Origin: Streptomyces sp. TP-A0356
GTDB lineage: Bacteria; Actinomycetota; Actinomycetes; Streptomycetales; Streptomycetaceae
Assembly (NCBI RefSeq): GCF_001417775.1
Contig: NZ_BBZJ01000018.1
Span: 124,001 to 188,000 of the forward strand
Reading direction: 5' to 3'
DNA: 64,000 bases
This document shows, piece by piece, positions 14,694 to 23,090 of this stretch. Each line of letters starts with the position of its first letter. The first letter of the stretch is position 1. Below the pieces are notes generated by a model. The model was not told where the DNA came from and searched no databases. It was given only the letters and a program-made list of their open reading frames with translations. Position numbers and translations under genes: made by a program.

Positions 14694-17066
14694 TCAGCGC
14701 AGGCTGGTGAGCCAGGTGACCTTGGCTGCCTGCGCAATCTTCTCGTTCACCAGGGTCTCGGTCCGCCGGTCCCACGCGGGGCCGGTAGTGGCCATGACGA
14801 ACTCGTCCGCGCTGAGATCGTTGATCAGGCCCTTGAGGGCGGCGCAACGCCGCGCTTCCTCGCGTTTCGTCGGCTCGAGACGATCGCTGATCTTGGCCTC
14901 GCCGATGACGATCCGGCCGTCGACGATGGCCCAGAGGTCGACCTCCAGGTCCGGGTAGCCGTCCCGGCGGACGACCGCCTCGGGCATGTGCTGGAAGGAG
15001 TGCGCCGGCTCCGCGAGCGCCGCGAGAGCGAGGATCGGCACATGAATGTTCGAGCGCAGGCCCTGGTAGGCGACCTCATCGAGGCCGTAGTACCACTGCG
15101 GCTCCAACTCCTGCCCCTTCCAGGCCGACCGGACGATCGGGTTGTGCTGCCGGCAGCGCTGGCAGCGGAAATGCGATCCGATGTCCTCCAGCCGGTAGAA
15201 GCCGGTGCCGACACACTGCCCGCAGGTCAACAGCAGGCCCCGCGTCGCGATGGACCGCTGCAGGTAACCATCCAGCAGCTGCCGGACACTTTCCTCGCTC
15301 CCGCCGGTCATCATGCGGACATCGGCGAGCGTGAGGTACTTGCGGTCCTGGTAGACCCGCCCGGGCTCTTTCCCGGCGGAGATCCACCCGGACAGCAGGT
15401 TCGCGGCAGGACCCTCCTTGAGATCGGCGGCCAGGGCCGCGAAGTCTCCCCACAGTTCGATCATGCGACGGGTGTAACGGCCCTTGTCGGACTCCTCCAG
15501 GGTGACGCCCGCCCCCGCAAGGAGGGTGCTGAACACCTGACGGGCTGTCGGAACCCGCAGCCGTACCTGGACCAGAAGTTGGGCCAGGGACGTCCCGGTG
15601 ACGGTGAAGATCCGGCCGTGGGAGTCGATGCTGATACCGGATGTGCTGGAGCGGACTCCCCACGAGGTGCCGTCGGCGGTGATCACGTCGTTCAGGGCCC
15701 ACCGGGCAGGAAGGACGGCTTTGGGGTCCAGGACGTCCACCTGCCACCGGCAGGAGTCCGGCTGGACCCCGACCGCCTCGCTGGGCAGCGGGATCTCGAC
15801 GTTCCGTGCCTGGTCGGTCCCAAGGAACGGCTCGTGCAAGGTGTCGCCGACGTGCGCCTTGTCGAGAAGGTGGAGGCGGCGGCGCACCGGCAGATCCGAC
15901 GGGGCACAGACACGCACGTCCAAACGGCCTGGGGAGCCGGAGGCGGCCATCCGCCCCCACGGCGTGGCCAGCAGCCGGTCACGGACTTCGTGCAGCTGGT
16001 CCTCATCGAGAGTGAGTGATGACAGCAGGACCGGACGGGCGGAGACCGGCGGCACCGCAAGGTCGTACAGGAGCCGCATCAACTCGGTATACAGCTCCAG
16101 GCTGAGATCTGCGGTGTCCGGGCCGACCGGCAGCCAGTGCGCATCCCCCACCACACGCTGGCGGGTGTAGGCGTAGCAGAAGTCCTCGGCGCCGTCCCCG
16201 CAGATCACCACCAACGGCTCGCTGTCCGCGTCCGCGTCGAACGTGGTGAACCAGGAGCAGCCCAGCCGGGACTGCGCCAGCGGCATATCGTCCAGGAACT
16301 CCTGCTCGGTGAAACCGACGCCGGTCTCAGGCCGGCCCGTCCACGCGTACCGCAGCACCTGGACCAGGTCCTCCCGGTCCACCGGCACGGTGGCGTGGTC
16401 CACCTCGCCGCGCTCTCGCAGCCGCGCCAGATGCCCCGGCGCCACCAGGCCGGCGCGCGCGGCAACGAGCAGCTGCACCGCAGGCGGCAGCCCGTCCACG
16501 TCGAGGCCGGTGATGCGCTCGGGCTGAAACGTCAACCCGCACATGTCCACCAGCCGGTGCGGCGGCGCCTCGTCCGCCCGGAACTCCGCTGTTACCGCGA
16601 CCTGTGCCGACGCCAGCGGAGCCATGCGCCGCCGGATACGGTCCCCCAGCTCCTGCGGCGCCACCCTCCCCGCGCCCCCGGACGACAGGAGCTGAGGCTC
16701 TAGCATCCGCCGGGCCTGGGCTTCGTCAACGTCGTTCTCCCGGGCCCACCCTTCCACGATCGAGGCGAGCTGCGCCTCGTACGCCTGAGGGTCCGACATC
16801 TGCAGGCCCCGCCCTGTCCGGGCGAACACCGCCCAGTGATCCGCGTCGAAAGCCTCCGCGAGCCTCCAGAACGGCTCCGCGACCTCCCACTCGGGCGAGC
16901 AAGCGATCAGACCGTGGCCGTCACCACCCCACGTGCGCGCATAGCACTCCACCATCCGCAGTACATCCGCCCGCCAGTCCCCGCCCGAACACAGCAGAGT
17001 CAGGGCACGCGGGGGCCGCACATTGCGCTGCACCAGCCGATAGCCCAACGCGTTCACTTCAGCCAT
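14694..17066 (-). CDS. Large protein with zinc ribbon and PD-(D/E)xK-like C-terminal domain
   Basis: A 790-residue protein I cannot place in a named family. A zinc ribbon, CGQC then CQRC 16 residues later, is followed near the C-terminus by VDLWAIVDGRIVIGEAKISDRL. The D...GEAK pattern is that of a PD-(D/E)xK nuclease (Mrr/restriction type). The N-terminal half (VRPPRALTLLCSGGDWRADVLRMVECYARTWGGDGHGLIACSPEWE) has no evident motif. ATG 17066 (MAEVNALGYRL) is chosen; an upstream in-frame start at 17162 would add a low-complexity leader. It follows the PIN-like gene by about 155 nt on the same strand. The architecture suggests a nucleic-acid-targeting defence effector, unproven. Confidence 0.8.
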   Translation of the reverse strand: MAEVNALGYRLVQRNVRPPRALTLLCSGGDWRADVLRMVECYARTWGGDGHGLIACSPEWEVAEPFWRLAEAFDADHWAVFARTGRGLQMSDPQAYEAQLASIVEGWARENDVDEAQARRMLEPQLLSSGGAGRVAPQELGDRIRRRMAPLASAQVAVTAEFRADEAPPHRLVDMCGLTFQPERITGLDVDGLPPAVQLLVAARAGLVAPGHLARLRERGEVDHATVPVDREDLVQVLRYAWTGRPETGVGFTEQEFLDDMPLAQSRLGCSWFTTFDADADSEPLVVICGDGAEDFCYAYTRQRVVGDAHWLPVGPDTADLSLELYTELMRLLYDLAVPPVSARPVLLSSLTLDEDQLHEVRDRLLATPWGRMAASGSPGRLDVRVCAPSDLPVRRRLHLLDKAHVGDTLHEPFLGTDQARNVEIPLPSEAVGVQPDSCRWQVDVLDPKAVLPARWALNDVITADGTSWGVRSSTSGISIDSHGRIFTVTGTSLAQLLVQVRLRVPTARQVFSTLLAGAGVTLEESDKGRYTRRMIELWGDFAALAADLKEGPAANLLSGWISAGKEPGRVYQDRKYLTLADVRMMTGGSEESVRQLLDGYLQRSIATRGLLLTCGQCVGTGFYRLEDIGSHFRCQRCRQHNPIVRSAWKGQELEPQWYYGLDEVAYQGLRSNIHVPILALAALAEPAHSFQHMPEAVVRRDGYPDLEVDLWAIVDGRIVIGEAKISDRLEPTKREEARRCAALKGLINDLSADEFVMATTGPAWDRRTETLVNEKIAQAAKVTWLTSLR

Positions 17067-17222
17067 CCCCGCCCCATGTGCTGCCCGTGACCACGTCGGA
17101 CCGACGCAGATCCGTTGTGTGACGTGGCGTCTCCACACTCCCGCGCCCCGGAAATGCGCCATTTCAACGTATCAGCGGTCATGGCACGGGGGCTGCTGAG
17201 CTCAGTCGGCGCCTTCACCCGA

Positions 17223-18404
17223 TCACGCGGCAGGGCGGCGCGGTGCGAGCGCGCGCAGATCCTCCATGTCGGTGCAGAAGTCTTCGTCAGGAGCGATCCA
17301 GTCGGTTTCCGATCGGCCACCGTCGGCGGTACGGATCCGAGCCTGGAGGTCGGCCAGCTCGCCCGGCAGGTCCCGCAGTCGCGTGACGACGCGAGTGCCG
17401 TTACGCGGACCGGCCTTGGACCGTGACAGCAGATTCGCCATCTCTCGGTCCGGCACAACGACGTGGCAGTACGGCACCGCGATGCCCAACGCATCGATGT
17501 CGTACAGGGCGTTCACCGTCCAGGCCTTGGTCTGGTTGCTGAACAGCTCGGCTTTCAGGTCCACGGCAATGCGCACCGACGGCATCCGGTCCGTGAACGC
17601 GGTCATGCGCGGCCGGCCCGACCTCGGGTGAGCCGTGTCGAGTCCGATCTCCCGGTGAAGGTCGATGCGGTACTCGGCCAGTAGCTCCCGGAGCAGTTCG
17701 TAGTGCTCGTGCAGGATTTCGCGTGCCTGGACCCGTACGCGCAGTTCGTGCCGACTGATCGGATCGTCTGCGAGCATCCCGGCATACGTCTGCTCCCATT
17801 CGAGCCTGCTCCGGGCAGCGTCCCGTACAGCTTCGGGCCGGTACCCGAGCCGCCGCAGGCCCTCGATCTCCTCGTCCCTGGGCCCCACGAGCAGCTGGAA
17901 CTCGGCGTACTGGTTGGCCTTGCGCAGCAAGTCGCGGAGCTCCGGGACCGTGTCCATGTCGACGTCGCCGGAGGGACCACGCAGGACCAGCGGGGCGCGC
18001 TCGCCCACGAGCGCCCATGCTGCCCCGATGCCGAGCACTCGCGGTGGGCTGGGCCGGAACGCCGGTCGGCCGAAGCTCACATGCATGGCGTGCAGCATCT
18101 GGTGCCGGAGCAGGACACGGCGTGAACGCATGGTGCGGCAGTGGGAGACCGATGCCATGATCCGGGCCACGTCCGCCCGCTGGCGCGGGTCGGTGATCTT
18201 CCCGATCTCCGTGTAGTGGGTGGCCGAGAGCGGGAACACGACACCTGCCGCGGAAGCGTCCCTGACGGCGGCGAGCACGGCGGTGTCGTATGCGTCGCGC
18301 TGCGCTCCGTTCGCCGCGCAGGCCAGCCGGATCCGCACCCACGGATCGAGATAGACCGACGGTGGGGCCATGTGGAGGTTCGGCGAGTCGGCAGCCTCTG
18401 TCAT
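17223..18404 (-). CDS. PIN-like domain protein
   Basis: A 393-residue protein with ATG 18404 and an AGGAG ribosome site. It opens PPSVYLDPWVRIRLACAANG, places VVFPLSATHYTEIGKI about 35 residues later and ends with NALYDIDALGIAVPYCHVVVPDREMANLL. Aspartate after the first strand, a Glu after the second and paired Asp near the end fit the acidic residues of PIN-fold ribonucleases. Streptomyces carry related proteins annotated only as hypothetical. Length exceeds the usual 130-150 residues of VapC toxins, with a helical insertion in the middle. It lies upstream of the nuclease-like gene and both may be one operon. Possible activity: RNA cleavage upon infection or stress; not shown. Confidence 0.72.
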   Translation of the reverse strand: MTEAADSPNLHMAPPSVYLDPWVRIRLACAANGAQRDAYDTAVLAAVRDASAAGVVFPLSATHYTEIGKITDPRQRADVARIMASVSHCRTMRSRRVLLRHQMLHAMHVSFGRPAFRPSPPRVLGIGAAWALVGERAPLVLRGPSGDVDMDTVPELRDLLRKANQYAEFQLLVGPRDEEIEGLRRLGYRPEAVRDAARSRLEWEQTYAGMLADDPISRHELRVRVQAREILHEHYELLRELLAEYRIDLHREIGLDTAHPRSGRPRMTAFTDRMPSVRIAVDLKAELFSNQTKAWTVNALYDIDALGIAVPYCHVVVPDREMANLLSRSKAGPRNGTRVVTRLRDLPGELADLQARIRTADGGRSETDWIAPDEDFCTDMEDLRALAPRRPAA

Positions 18405-18601
18405 CGGCGTCTCCTGGTTCTGCGCGCCGCGCGATGTGTGTGACGCGCGTGGCAGGCGAGACGGTGACGCCTGGTCGAACTGACCAGCGTCGTGCCCACG
18501 GGCCACCATATTTCCAGCAGAGCATCGCGGGCGCCGCACAATTTCACCTGGCGGCACATGCGGGCCGGCAGTATCTCCCCTCCACGATCTGCCTGTTGGG
18601 C

Positions 18602-18820
18602 ATCGACGTTCCGTCGCCCGCAGACCTGTTCCGCGCCAAGGAACCGGTCCCGAACCGCGATTCAGCCCTCTGCTTCGGCCACCGCCACCCCGCGCTGATC
18701 GAGGCAGCCCACCGCCAACTCGATCGCCTCACCCTCACCTCCCGCACCTTCCACAAGGACAAGCGCGCCGTATTCGTCGAGCGGCTGGCCGCGTTGACCC
18801 ACTTACCACGCGCGGACATC
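18602..18820 (+). pseudogene. Remnant of ornithine aminotransferase gene
   Basis: In the plus frame the translation SPADLFRAKEPV...CFGHRHPALIEAAHRQLDRLTLTSRTFHKDKRAVFVERLAALT matches the N-terminal part of ornithine--oxo-acid transaminase (RocD), where the usual text is GH.HP.L..AAHRQLDRLTLTSRAFHND. The roughly 30 residues normally between ADLFRAE.PV and the GHGHP motif are missing, and the match ends after about 70 residues without the lysine-bearing part. So this is a decayed piece with an internal deletion. The remainder of the 18405-18896 gap shows nothing else. Confidence 0.7.
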
Positions 18821-18896
18821 GCGTGCGGCCGAAGAGCCCTGACCGCCAGCACCTTCCTGTATCCGGCCCGGAGCTGCACCTGGCTCGAGCGCAAGT

Positions 18897-19907
18897 TCAG
18901 CGCCTCCGTGTGAGAGTCCAATGGACGTCGCCTGAGCGCGGGCAGATCTGCCACCTCTCCAGAACGCCGCTGTCCGCCAAACGGTTCAGAACGCGGGCGA
19001 GTTCGTGTTCGGGCATACCGCAGTCACGTAGGACCCGGTCGCTTTCGCGCAGCCCTTCTCTTGAAGACGGATCGGTGTGGGCGATGAGGGAGGTACCGAG
19101 GAGCTGCATCTGTGGCTCTGCCACCCCGATCCGTGCCGGGCACCCAGTGCGCAGCGCCCAGTCGGCGGCGCGTCTTCGGTCAGGACGGGCGGGTGGCTGG
19201 GCGAGCAGTGCGGCATCAAGTAGTTGCGCGGCAGTTCCGGCCGTTCCGGGCGGGTCATCGAGACGCAGCCACCGCGCCTGCTCCAACTCGCGACAGGCTT
19301 GTGCTGCGCCGACGCGAAGGCTGTGCAGCACGCCTGCAGGGAGGGCGACCCTCATCTGTGCGTTCATGCGCAGCGCGCACTGCAGGGCGAGGAGCCTTGC
19401 TTCGGCGGACACCTCCGAAGGTAGGGCCACGGCGAGGTAGCTGAGGATCTCGCCCACACGCACGTGCTCGCCCGGCCCTCTCATGAGCCGTGGGCGCCGC
19501 GGCCGCGTGGAAGTCGGGTGGAGGGAGCCGACAATGGCGGTGTCGGGGACGACAGCGGCCTGGTCGGTTGCTGCGGCGCACGCGCCGCAGGCGTCGACGA
19601 GGCGCCATACCCGACCACCACGTTCACAGGCCAGGAGCAGGCGAATGGGACCGTCGCACCCGCGGTGGCGGCGGTGCCAGCGGCAACCGCGTTCATGGCA
19701 GTGGCATGTCCGCAGATGAGGTGCTCGCAGATCACCGCGAGCGTGCCGGGCGAGGTGGGCCAGCACCGCCGAACGGGCGGAGGCCGCGGTGACCGGCCGG
19801 CTGGCCAGGGGGCACTGCTGGCATGTCATGACCAGTCGGCCGGACTGGGACCGCAGCTCCACCGTCCAGGCGCGCGGCGCTGCAGGACGCACGGTGCGCA
19901 GTGGCAT
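18897..19907 (-). CDS. Cys-rich hypothetical protein, Streptomyces type
   Basis: A 336-residue protein; ATG 19907 has GGAAGGA upstream (a TTG two codons earlier is less likely). The N-terminal third is rich in Cys/His (CQQCPLAS, CHCHERGCRWHRRHRGCDGP, CERGG, DACGACAAA), suggesting two zinc sites. The C-terminus (PEHELARVLNRLADSGVLERWQICPRSGDVHWTL) looks like a winged helix. Such proteins recur next to small XRE genes in Streptomyces accessory regions, but I know no function. It is divergent from the XRE gene at 20073, and the gap between them holds three palindromic repeats that could regulate both. Confidence 0.75.
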   Translation of the reverse strand: MPLRTVRPAAPRAWTVELRSQSGRLVMTCQQCPLASRPVTAASARSAVLAHLARHARGDLRAPHLRTCHCHERGCRWHRRHRGCDGPIRLLLACERGGRVWRLVDACGACAAATDQAAVVPDTAIVGSLHPTSTRPRRPRLMRGPGEHVRVGEILSYLAVALPSEVSAEARLLALQCALRMNAQMRVALPAGVLHSLRVGAAQACRELEQARWLRLDDPPGTAGTAAQLLDAALLAQPPARPDRRRAADWALRTGCPARIGVAEPQMQLLGTSLIAHTDPSSREGLRESDRVLRDCGMPEHELARVLNRLADSGVLERWQICPRSGDVHWTLTRRR

Positions 19908-19978
19908 GAACAAGCGGCCATCCTTCCCGATCCGGCACCGATCCCTCCTGTCTTGTGGCGGGCGGCCGTCACCGTAGT

Positions 19979-20056
19979 GCAGAGCTCTGCCCTCTCGCCG
20001 CCGGGGCAGCCGGGAGAAATAGGGCAGAGGTCTGCACTGACAGGGCAGGGGTCTGC
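19979..20056. promoter_or_regulatory. Three operator-like palindromes GCAGRGNTCTGC
   Basis: Copies at 19979-19990 (GCAGAGCTCTGC, a perfect palindrome), 20024-20035 (GCAGAGGTCTGC) and 20045-20056 (GCAGGGGTCTGC). The last two are exactly 21 bp apart, two helical turns, as for cooperative dimers. They sit in the divergent promoter region between the Cys-rich protein and the XRE regulator that starts at 20073, so autoregulation is likely. Confidence 0.7.
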
Positions 20057-20072
20057 CCCGTCGGATGGTCGG

Positions 20073-20336
20073 GTGACGATCTTGCCGCCCGATCCGGACC
20101 TCGACGCGCTACGGCTGGAGCTGGCGCGACTGCGGGCCGCCCGCGGGTGGAGCTACGACGAGCTCGCGGCCCGCAGCGGCCTGGCCAGGCGCACTGTGAT
20201 CGAGATCGAGCAGGGGCGCACCGTCGGCACGCTCAAGACGTGGCATGCCCTCGCCCATGCCTTTGAGACGCCGTTCGACGAGCTCTTCGCCACCCTCTGT
20301 CGCGGACACGAGCCGCCCCGGGGTAGCGACGGCTGA
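20073..20336 (+). CDS. XRE-family regulator (small)
   Basis: An 87-residue protein whose body is one Cro/C1 helix-turn-helix: LDALRLELARLRAARGWSYDELAARSGLARRTVIEIEQGRTVGTLKTWHALAHAFETPFDELF. The GTG at 20073 is taken because the frame before it crosses the operator repeats and is antisense to the Cys-rich gene. The third palindrome ends 16 nt before the start, a position where binding would block its own translation or transcription. It is a likely autorepressor controlling the divergent pair. Confidence 0.82.
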   Translation: MTILPPDPDLDALRLELARLRAARGWSYDELAARSGLARRTVIEIEQGRTVGTLKTWHALAHAFETPFDELFATLCRGHEPPRGSDG

Positions 20337-20545
20337 TCAGGGGGCGGCGTGGGATGCCGCGAATCACCCGAACCGGCAGTGGTGCATCGAACGCGCGATC
20401 AGCCGTTCGTACTGCTGTCGCCTTGTTTTGGTCTGCCCGGGGGATCCGGCGGGCCGGGTGCTGTCGGCGCGGCGTGTTGGCTGGCAGCTTCGCCCGCATG
20501 TGCTCTTCGCCTCATCCTTCTGCGCGGCGCTGGGACGGCAGCCGC

Positions 20546-21388
20546 GTGAGCGCCCCACCCCGCAGGTCCTTGCGGGTCGACCCGGAGGGTGTCAGCCGGC
20601 TGCTGCGCTGTGGCCAGACCGCGTCTTGCCGCGAGTGCGGCAATGCGGTCGAGTGGTACGTGCGCAGTGACGAGCGCCGGGTGCGGATGCATCCGCAGGA
20701 GATGCCTGCCAGCCGGGTGCCGGAGTCCTGCCGCTGGCACGTCAGCTCCGGTGTCGCTCATCCCTCTGGCGACGGGAGCAGCTGGTGCCGCCTGCCGCAC
20801 GCCGTGCTGTGTCCCGCGCGTCCGGCACCGCTGGAGGCACCGCAGCTATCCGGGCTGCGGCGTTCTCTTGCGCTGCGCACGCGCAGGCTGCTGGATGCTG
20901 GGGTCTTCGCCCCGTCTGCGGCCCCGCCGCAGAATGGCCCGCGACCGGGTGAGGAGGTATGCCGCCCGGCAAGGCCCGTGGTGCAGCTGCTGTACCTGCG
21001 CTACCTGGCGTCCTGTCCCATCGAGGAAATCCAGTGCGTCACCCAGACCCGGCGCCGCGTGCGCTGCCGCGACAAGGTACTCGGTTCTGGCGCTCTGCGT
21101 GGCATGTGGAGTTTGGTGCCCGTGAGCGCGCAGCGCGGTCAACTGGCGCTACCGTCGGACGTCATGGCTGTCTACAGCCTGTCTGCGCTGCCGTATCAGG
21201 AGCAGTTGCGCTGGCGCCGTCAGCGGTGTCTTCAGCATGACGCCACCCCTACGGCTGGTGATCTCGCTGTGGCGGACTGGGAGCTCTTCGACCCGCTCCG
21301 TCACCACGAACACATCCACACCCGCCTGCCCGCACACCGGCGCCGTCCCGGTCCCGGCAGTCCCGCACCTCGGCAGGCCCACTCGTGA
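20546..21388 (+). CDS. DUF6083 domain protein
   Basis: A 280-residue protein beginning with GTG 20546. Residues 1-95 match the Streptomyces DUF6083 pattern: RVDPEGVSRLLRCGQTASCRECGNAVEWYVRSDERRVRMHPQEMPASRVPESCRWHVSSGVAHPSGDGSSWCRLPHAVLCP. The Cys/His placement (C..CREC..H..C..H..C..H) suggests zinc binding. The region after residue 110 is arginine-rich and poorly conserved. No ribosome site is convincing. Its stop overlaps the next start (GTGA), so the genes are coupled. Function unknown; the family is confined to actinomycetes. Confidence 0.75.
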   Translation: MSAPPRRSLRVDPEGVSRLLRCGQTASCRECGNAVEWYVRSDERRVRMHPQEMPASRVPESCRWHVSSGVAHPSGDGSSWCRLPHAVLCPARPAPLEAPQLSGLRRSLALRTRRLLDAGVFAPSAAPPQNGPRPGEEVCRPARPVVQLLYLRYLASCPIEEIQCVTQTRRRVRCRDKVLGSGALRGMWSLVPVSAQRGQLALPSDVMAVYSLSALPYQEQLRWRRQRCLQHDATPTAGDLAVADWELFDPLRHHEHIHTRLPAHRRRPGPGSPAPRQAHS

Positions 21389-21909
21389 CGATGCACCAGT
21401 ATGCCGTCGAGATCTCCTTGACCAGACCCGCTACTGCCCGGGAGCTCGACCGGGCCCGTCGCAGGATGCCTTTCGCGGCGAACGCCGACCGCACCCGGCT
21501 GATGACGGTGCACAGCGGCACGAGTCCGGGCCGTGCGCTGCACCGGCTGCGGCGCAGGCTGGACGATGTTCTGCCGATCGACGTGTTGACCACGTACTAC
21601 CCCGATCGCGATGGCCGCGTGCTGCTCAATGTCGGCCTCCCCCAGGACCTCCATGCTCTGATCCGCCGGGAGGCGGCCGCCAGCGGTCGGCGCCCTCGGG
21701 ACGTACTCGGCGAGCGGATCACGACCGGTCTCGCGCGCGAGCGACGCGAGAGGCGTCACCGTCTTGAGTCGCAGTTGCAAGGCCTGCTCGCCCAGCACAC
21801 TCCGCAGGACGTGCTGGCCTGCGCGGCCGCGCTCCTTGCGAGCACGCCGGACTGCGTCAACCCGCCCAGCCCACGTCGATCACCTCGATGCCACCGAGGA
21901 ACGCGGTGA
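21385..21909 (+). CDS. Hypothetical protein coupled to DUF6083 gene
   Basis: A 174-residue protein starting at GTG 21385 in the GTGA overlap. MTMHQYAVEISLTRPATARELDRARRRMPFAANADRTRLMTVHSGTSPGRALHRLRRRLDDVLPIDVLTTYYPDRDGRVLLNVGLPQDLHALIRREAAASGRRPRDVLGERI... The middle (VLLNVGLPQDLHALIRREAAASGRRPRDVLGERI) reads like a ribbon-helix-helix segment. The end overlaps the opposing small gene by 53 bp. No function known. Confidence 0.68.
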   Translation: MTMHQYAVEISLTRPATARELDRARRRMPFAANADRTRLMTVHSGTSPGRALHRLRRRLDDVLPIDVLTTYYPDRDGRVLLNVGLPQDLHALIRREAAASGRRPRDVLGERITTGLARERRERRHRLESQLQGLLAQHTPQDVLACAAALLASTPDCVNPPSPRRSPRCHRGTR

Positions 21910-22087
21910 ACGACACCCACGAGCGGGGCCCGAACACCACCGCCGCATGCCACCCGCCGGGCTCCGGCCACGCGCGGGGCCGCACCAGCGCCGCGGCAAT
22001 CGTCTCCATGACCTCTTGGCGTCCCTGCGGCGGCAGGTCCTCCAGCGCATCCTCCGCCCGGATGGCCAGGTCAACCTCGTACGGCAC
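21857..22087 (-). CDS. Small RelE/ParE-like or hypothetical protein
   Basis: A 76-residue protein, GTG 22087 after a GGGGGTG site: MPYEVDLAIRAEDALEDLPPQGRQEVMETIAAALVRPRAWPEPGGWHAAVVFGPRSWVSFTAFLGGIEVIDVGWAG. The layout (strand, two helices, then strands) is that of RelE/ParE-fold toxins, with VDLAIRAEDALEDLPPQGRQEV as the helical hairpin. The conserved catalytic basic residues of RelE are not evident, and no antitoxin is directly adjacent on the same strand. It overlaps the end of the opposing 174-aa gene. Confidence 0.6.
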   Translation of the reverse strand: MPYEVDLAIRAEDALEDLPPQGRQEVMETIAAALVRPRAWPEPGGWHAAVVFGPRSWVSFTAFLGGIEVIDVGWAG

Positions 22088-22105
22088 AACGCACCCCCGT
22101 GCTCG

Positions 22106-22463
22106 TGATCAGCGAAGCCCACACCGTACGGGCCTGCAGCCGGTCACACGCCGGCCTGTGGATAAGCAGATCGCTCAACTTCACGATCCTCTGGCCCCGC
22201 CGAGCCGCCGACACCTCCTCCTGCCGGGCGCCGTGCCCGGCCGTCCCCGCAACCCCGCCGGTCTGGCAGACCAGATGAGGCACCACGGGCTTCCCCTACG
22301 CGCTGCACGCAACACCGCGCTGATGGAGGCCATCACCGACCTGCCGCCCATCGTCGTCGCCGACCTCTTCGGCATCAGCCCCGCGACCGCCCACCGCTGG
22401 TCCCAGCTCGCCGGGAACAGCTGGGCGCCCTACCTCGCCGCCCGGCAGCGATCACGGCCATAG
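22106..22463 (+). pseudogene. C-terminal remnant of a tyrosine recombinase/integrase
   Basis: The plus frame ending at 22463 reads ...PGRPRNPAGLADQMRHHGLPLRAARNTALMEAITDLPPIVVADLFGISPATAHRWSQLAGNSWAPYLAARQ. This is the characteristic tail of Streptomyces site-specific integrases (RN.AL...LPP.V.A.L.GI...TA.RW). The catalytic core with R..HxxR..Y is absent upstream, where other genes lie. So it is a truncated remnant showing that an earlier integrative element decayed here. The left boundary is approximate. Confidence 0.68.
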
Positions 22464-22548
22464 ACCGACCGCGATGTGCGCACTTCGTCTTGGAGGGGTG
22501 GGCATGGGAACTCTCGCCTGTCACATTCGAGAGGCCGAGCGACCAGTT

Positions 22549-22577
22549 CGGCGGTCTCGGCAGCGCCGAGACCGCCG
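22549..22577. terminator. Strong hairpin downstream of integrase remnant
   Basis: A 13-bp perfect stem (CGGCGGTCTCGGC and its complement) closed by a 3-nt AGC loop. There is no T run, as is common in Streptomyces terminators. It lies in the 22464-22896 gap, which otherwise contains only the promoter copy starting at 22741. Confidence 0.5.
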
Positions 22578-22740
22578 CGATCGGACAAGAACTCGGTGAT
22601 CGAACTCGCGGACCTTGTGGACTTCCCCGGGCCCGGGTACCGCTCAGCTTGAATCGCTGCCAGAGCCCTCCCGTTGGCTGATCCAGGATTCGACAGTCCG
22701 CAGGCGCGTCCCCCTCCGGTTGCAGCGCGCCACTCAGAGC

Positions 22741-23090
22741 TTCTTTACTAATAGGTACAAATCGATCTAAACCATGCGGTCCGTGAGCTAGGCCGCGGAG
22801 GGCTCCGCCGTCGGGTGGGGCGTAGTTGCCGCGTGCCGGTGCGCTGGGCCTTCAGTCGGTCTCTGGTCGGGTTGCCGCAAGGGAGATGTGGACATCATGG
22901 GACAGCTTGATGGCAAGATCAGCCTGGTGACTGGCGGCTCGACCGGGATCGGTCTGGCCATAGCACGTGGGTTCGTCGCCGAGGGCGCCACCGTGTACCT
23001 CACAGGCCGGCGCAAACCCGAACTTGACGCGGCTGTGGAAACCCTCGGGGAACGGGCCATCGGCATACAAAGTGATGTCTCGGATCTCGA
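22741..23090. repeat. Inverted repeat copy A: promoter plus 5' part of SDR gene
   Basis: Begins TTCTTTACTA at 22741 and runs through the promoter region into the SDR coding sequence. An inverted, diverged copy lies at 29850-30192. The first 50 bp differ at only a few positions, then similarity continues with small indels to about codon 60 of the SDR gene. The conserved AT-rich box around TAGGTACAAATC is the likely regulator site of the SDR promoter. Ends are by eye. Confidence 0.8.

Noticed and set aside
22490..22681. 63-aa frame in the gap before the SDR gene
   Set aside because: Interrupted by the strong hairpin at 22549-22577, no homology by eye; treated as non-coding.
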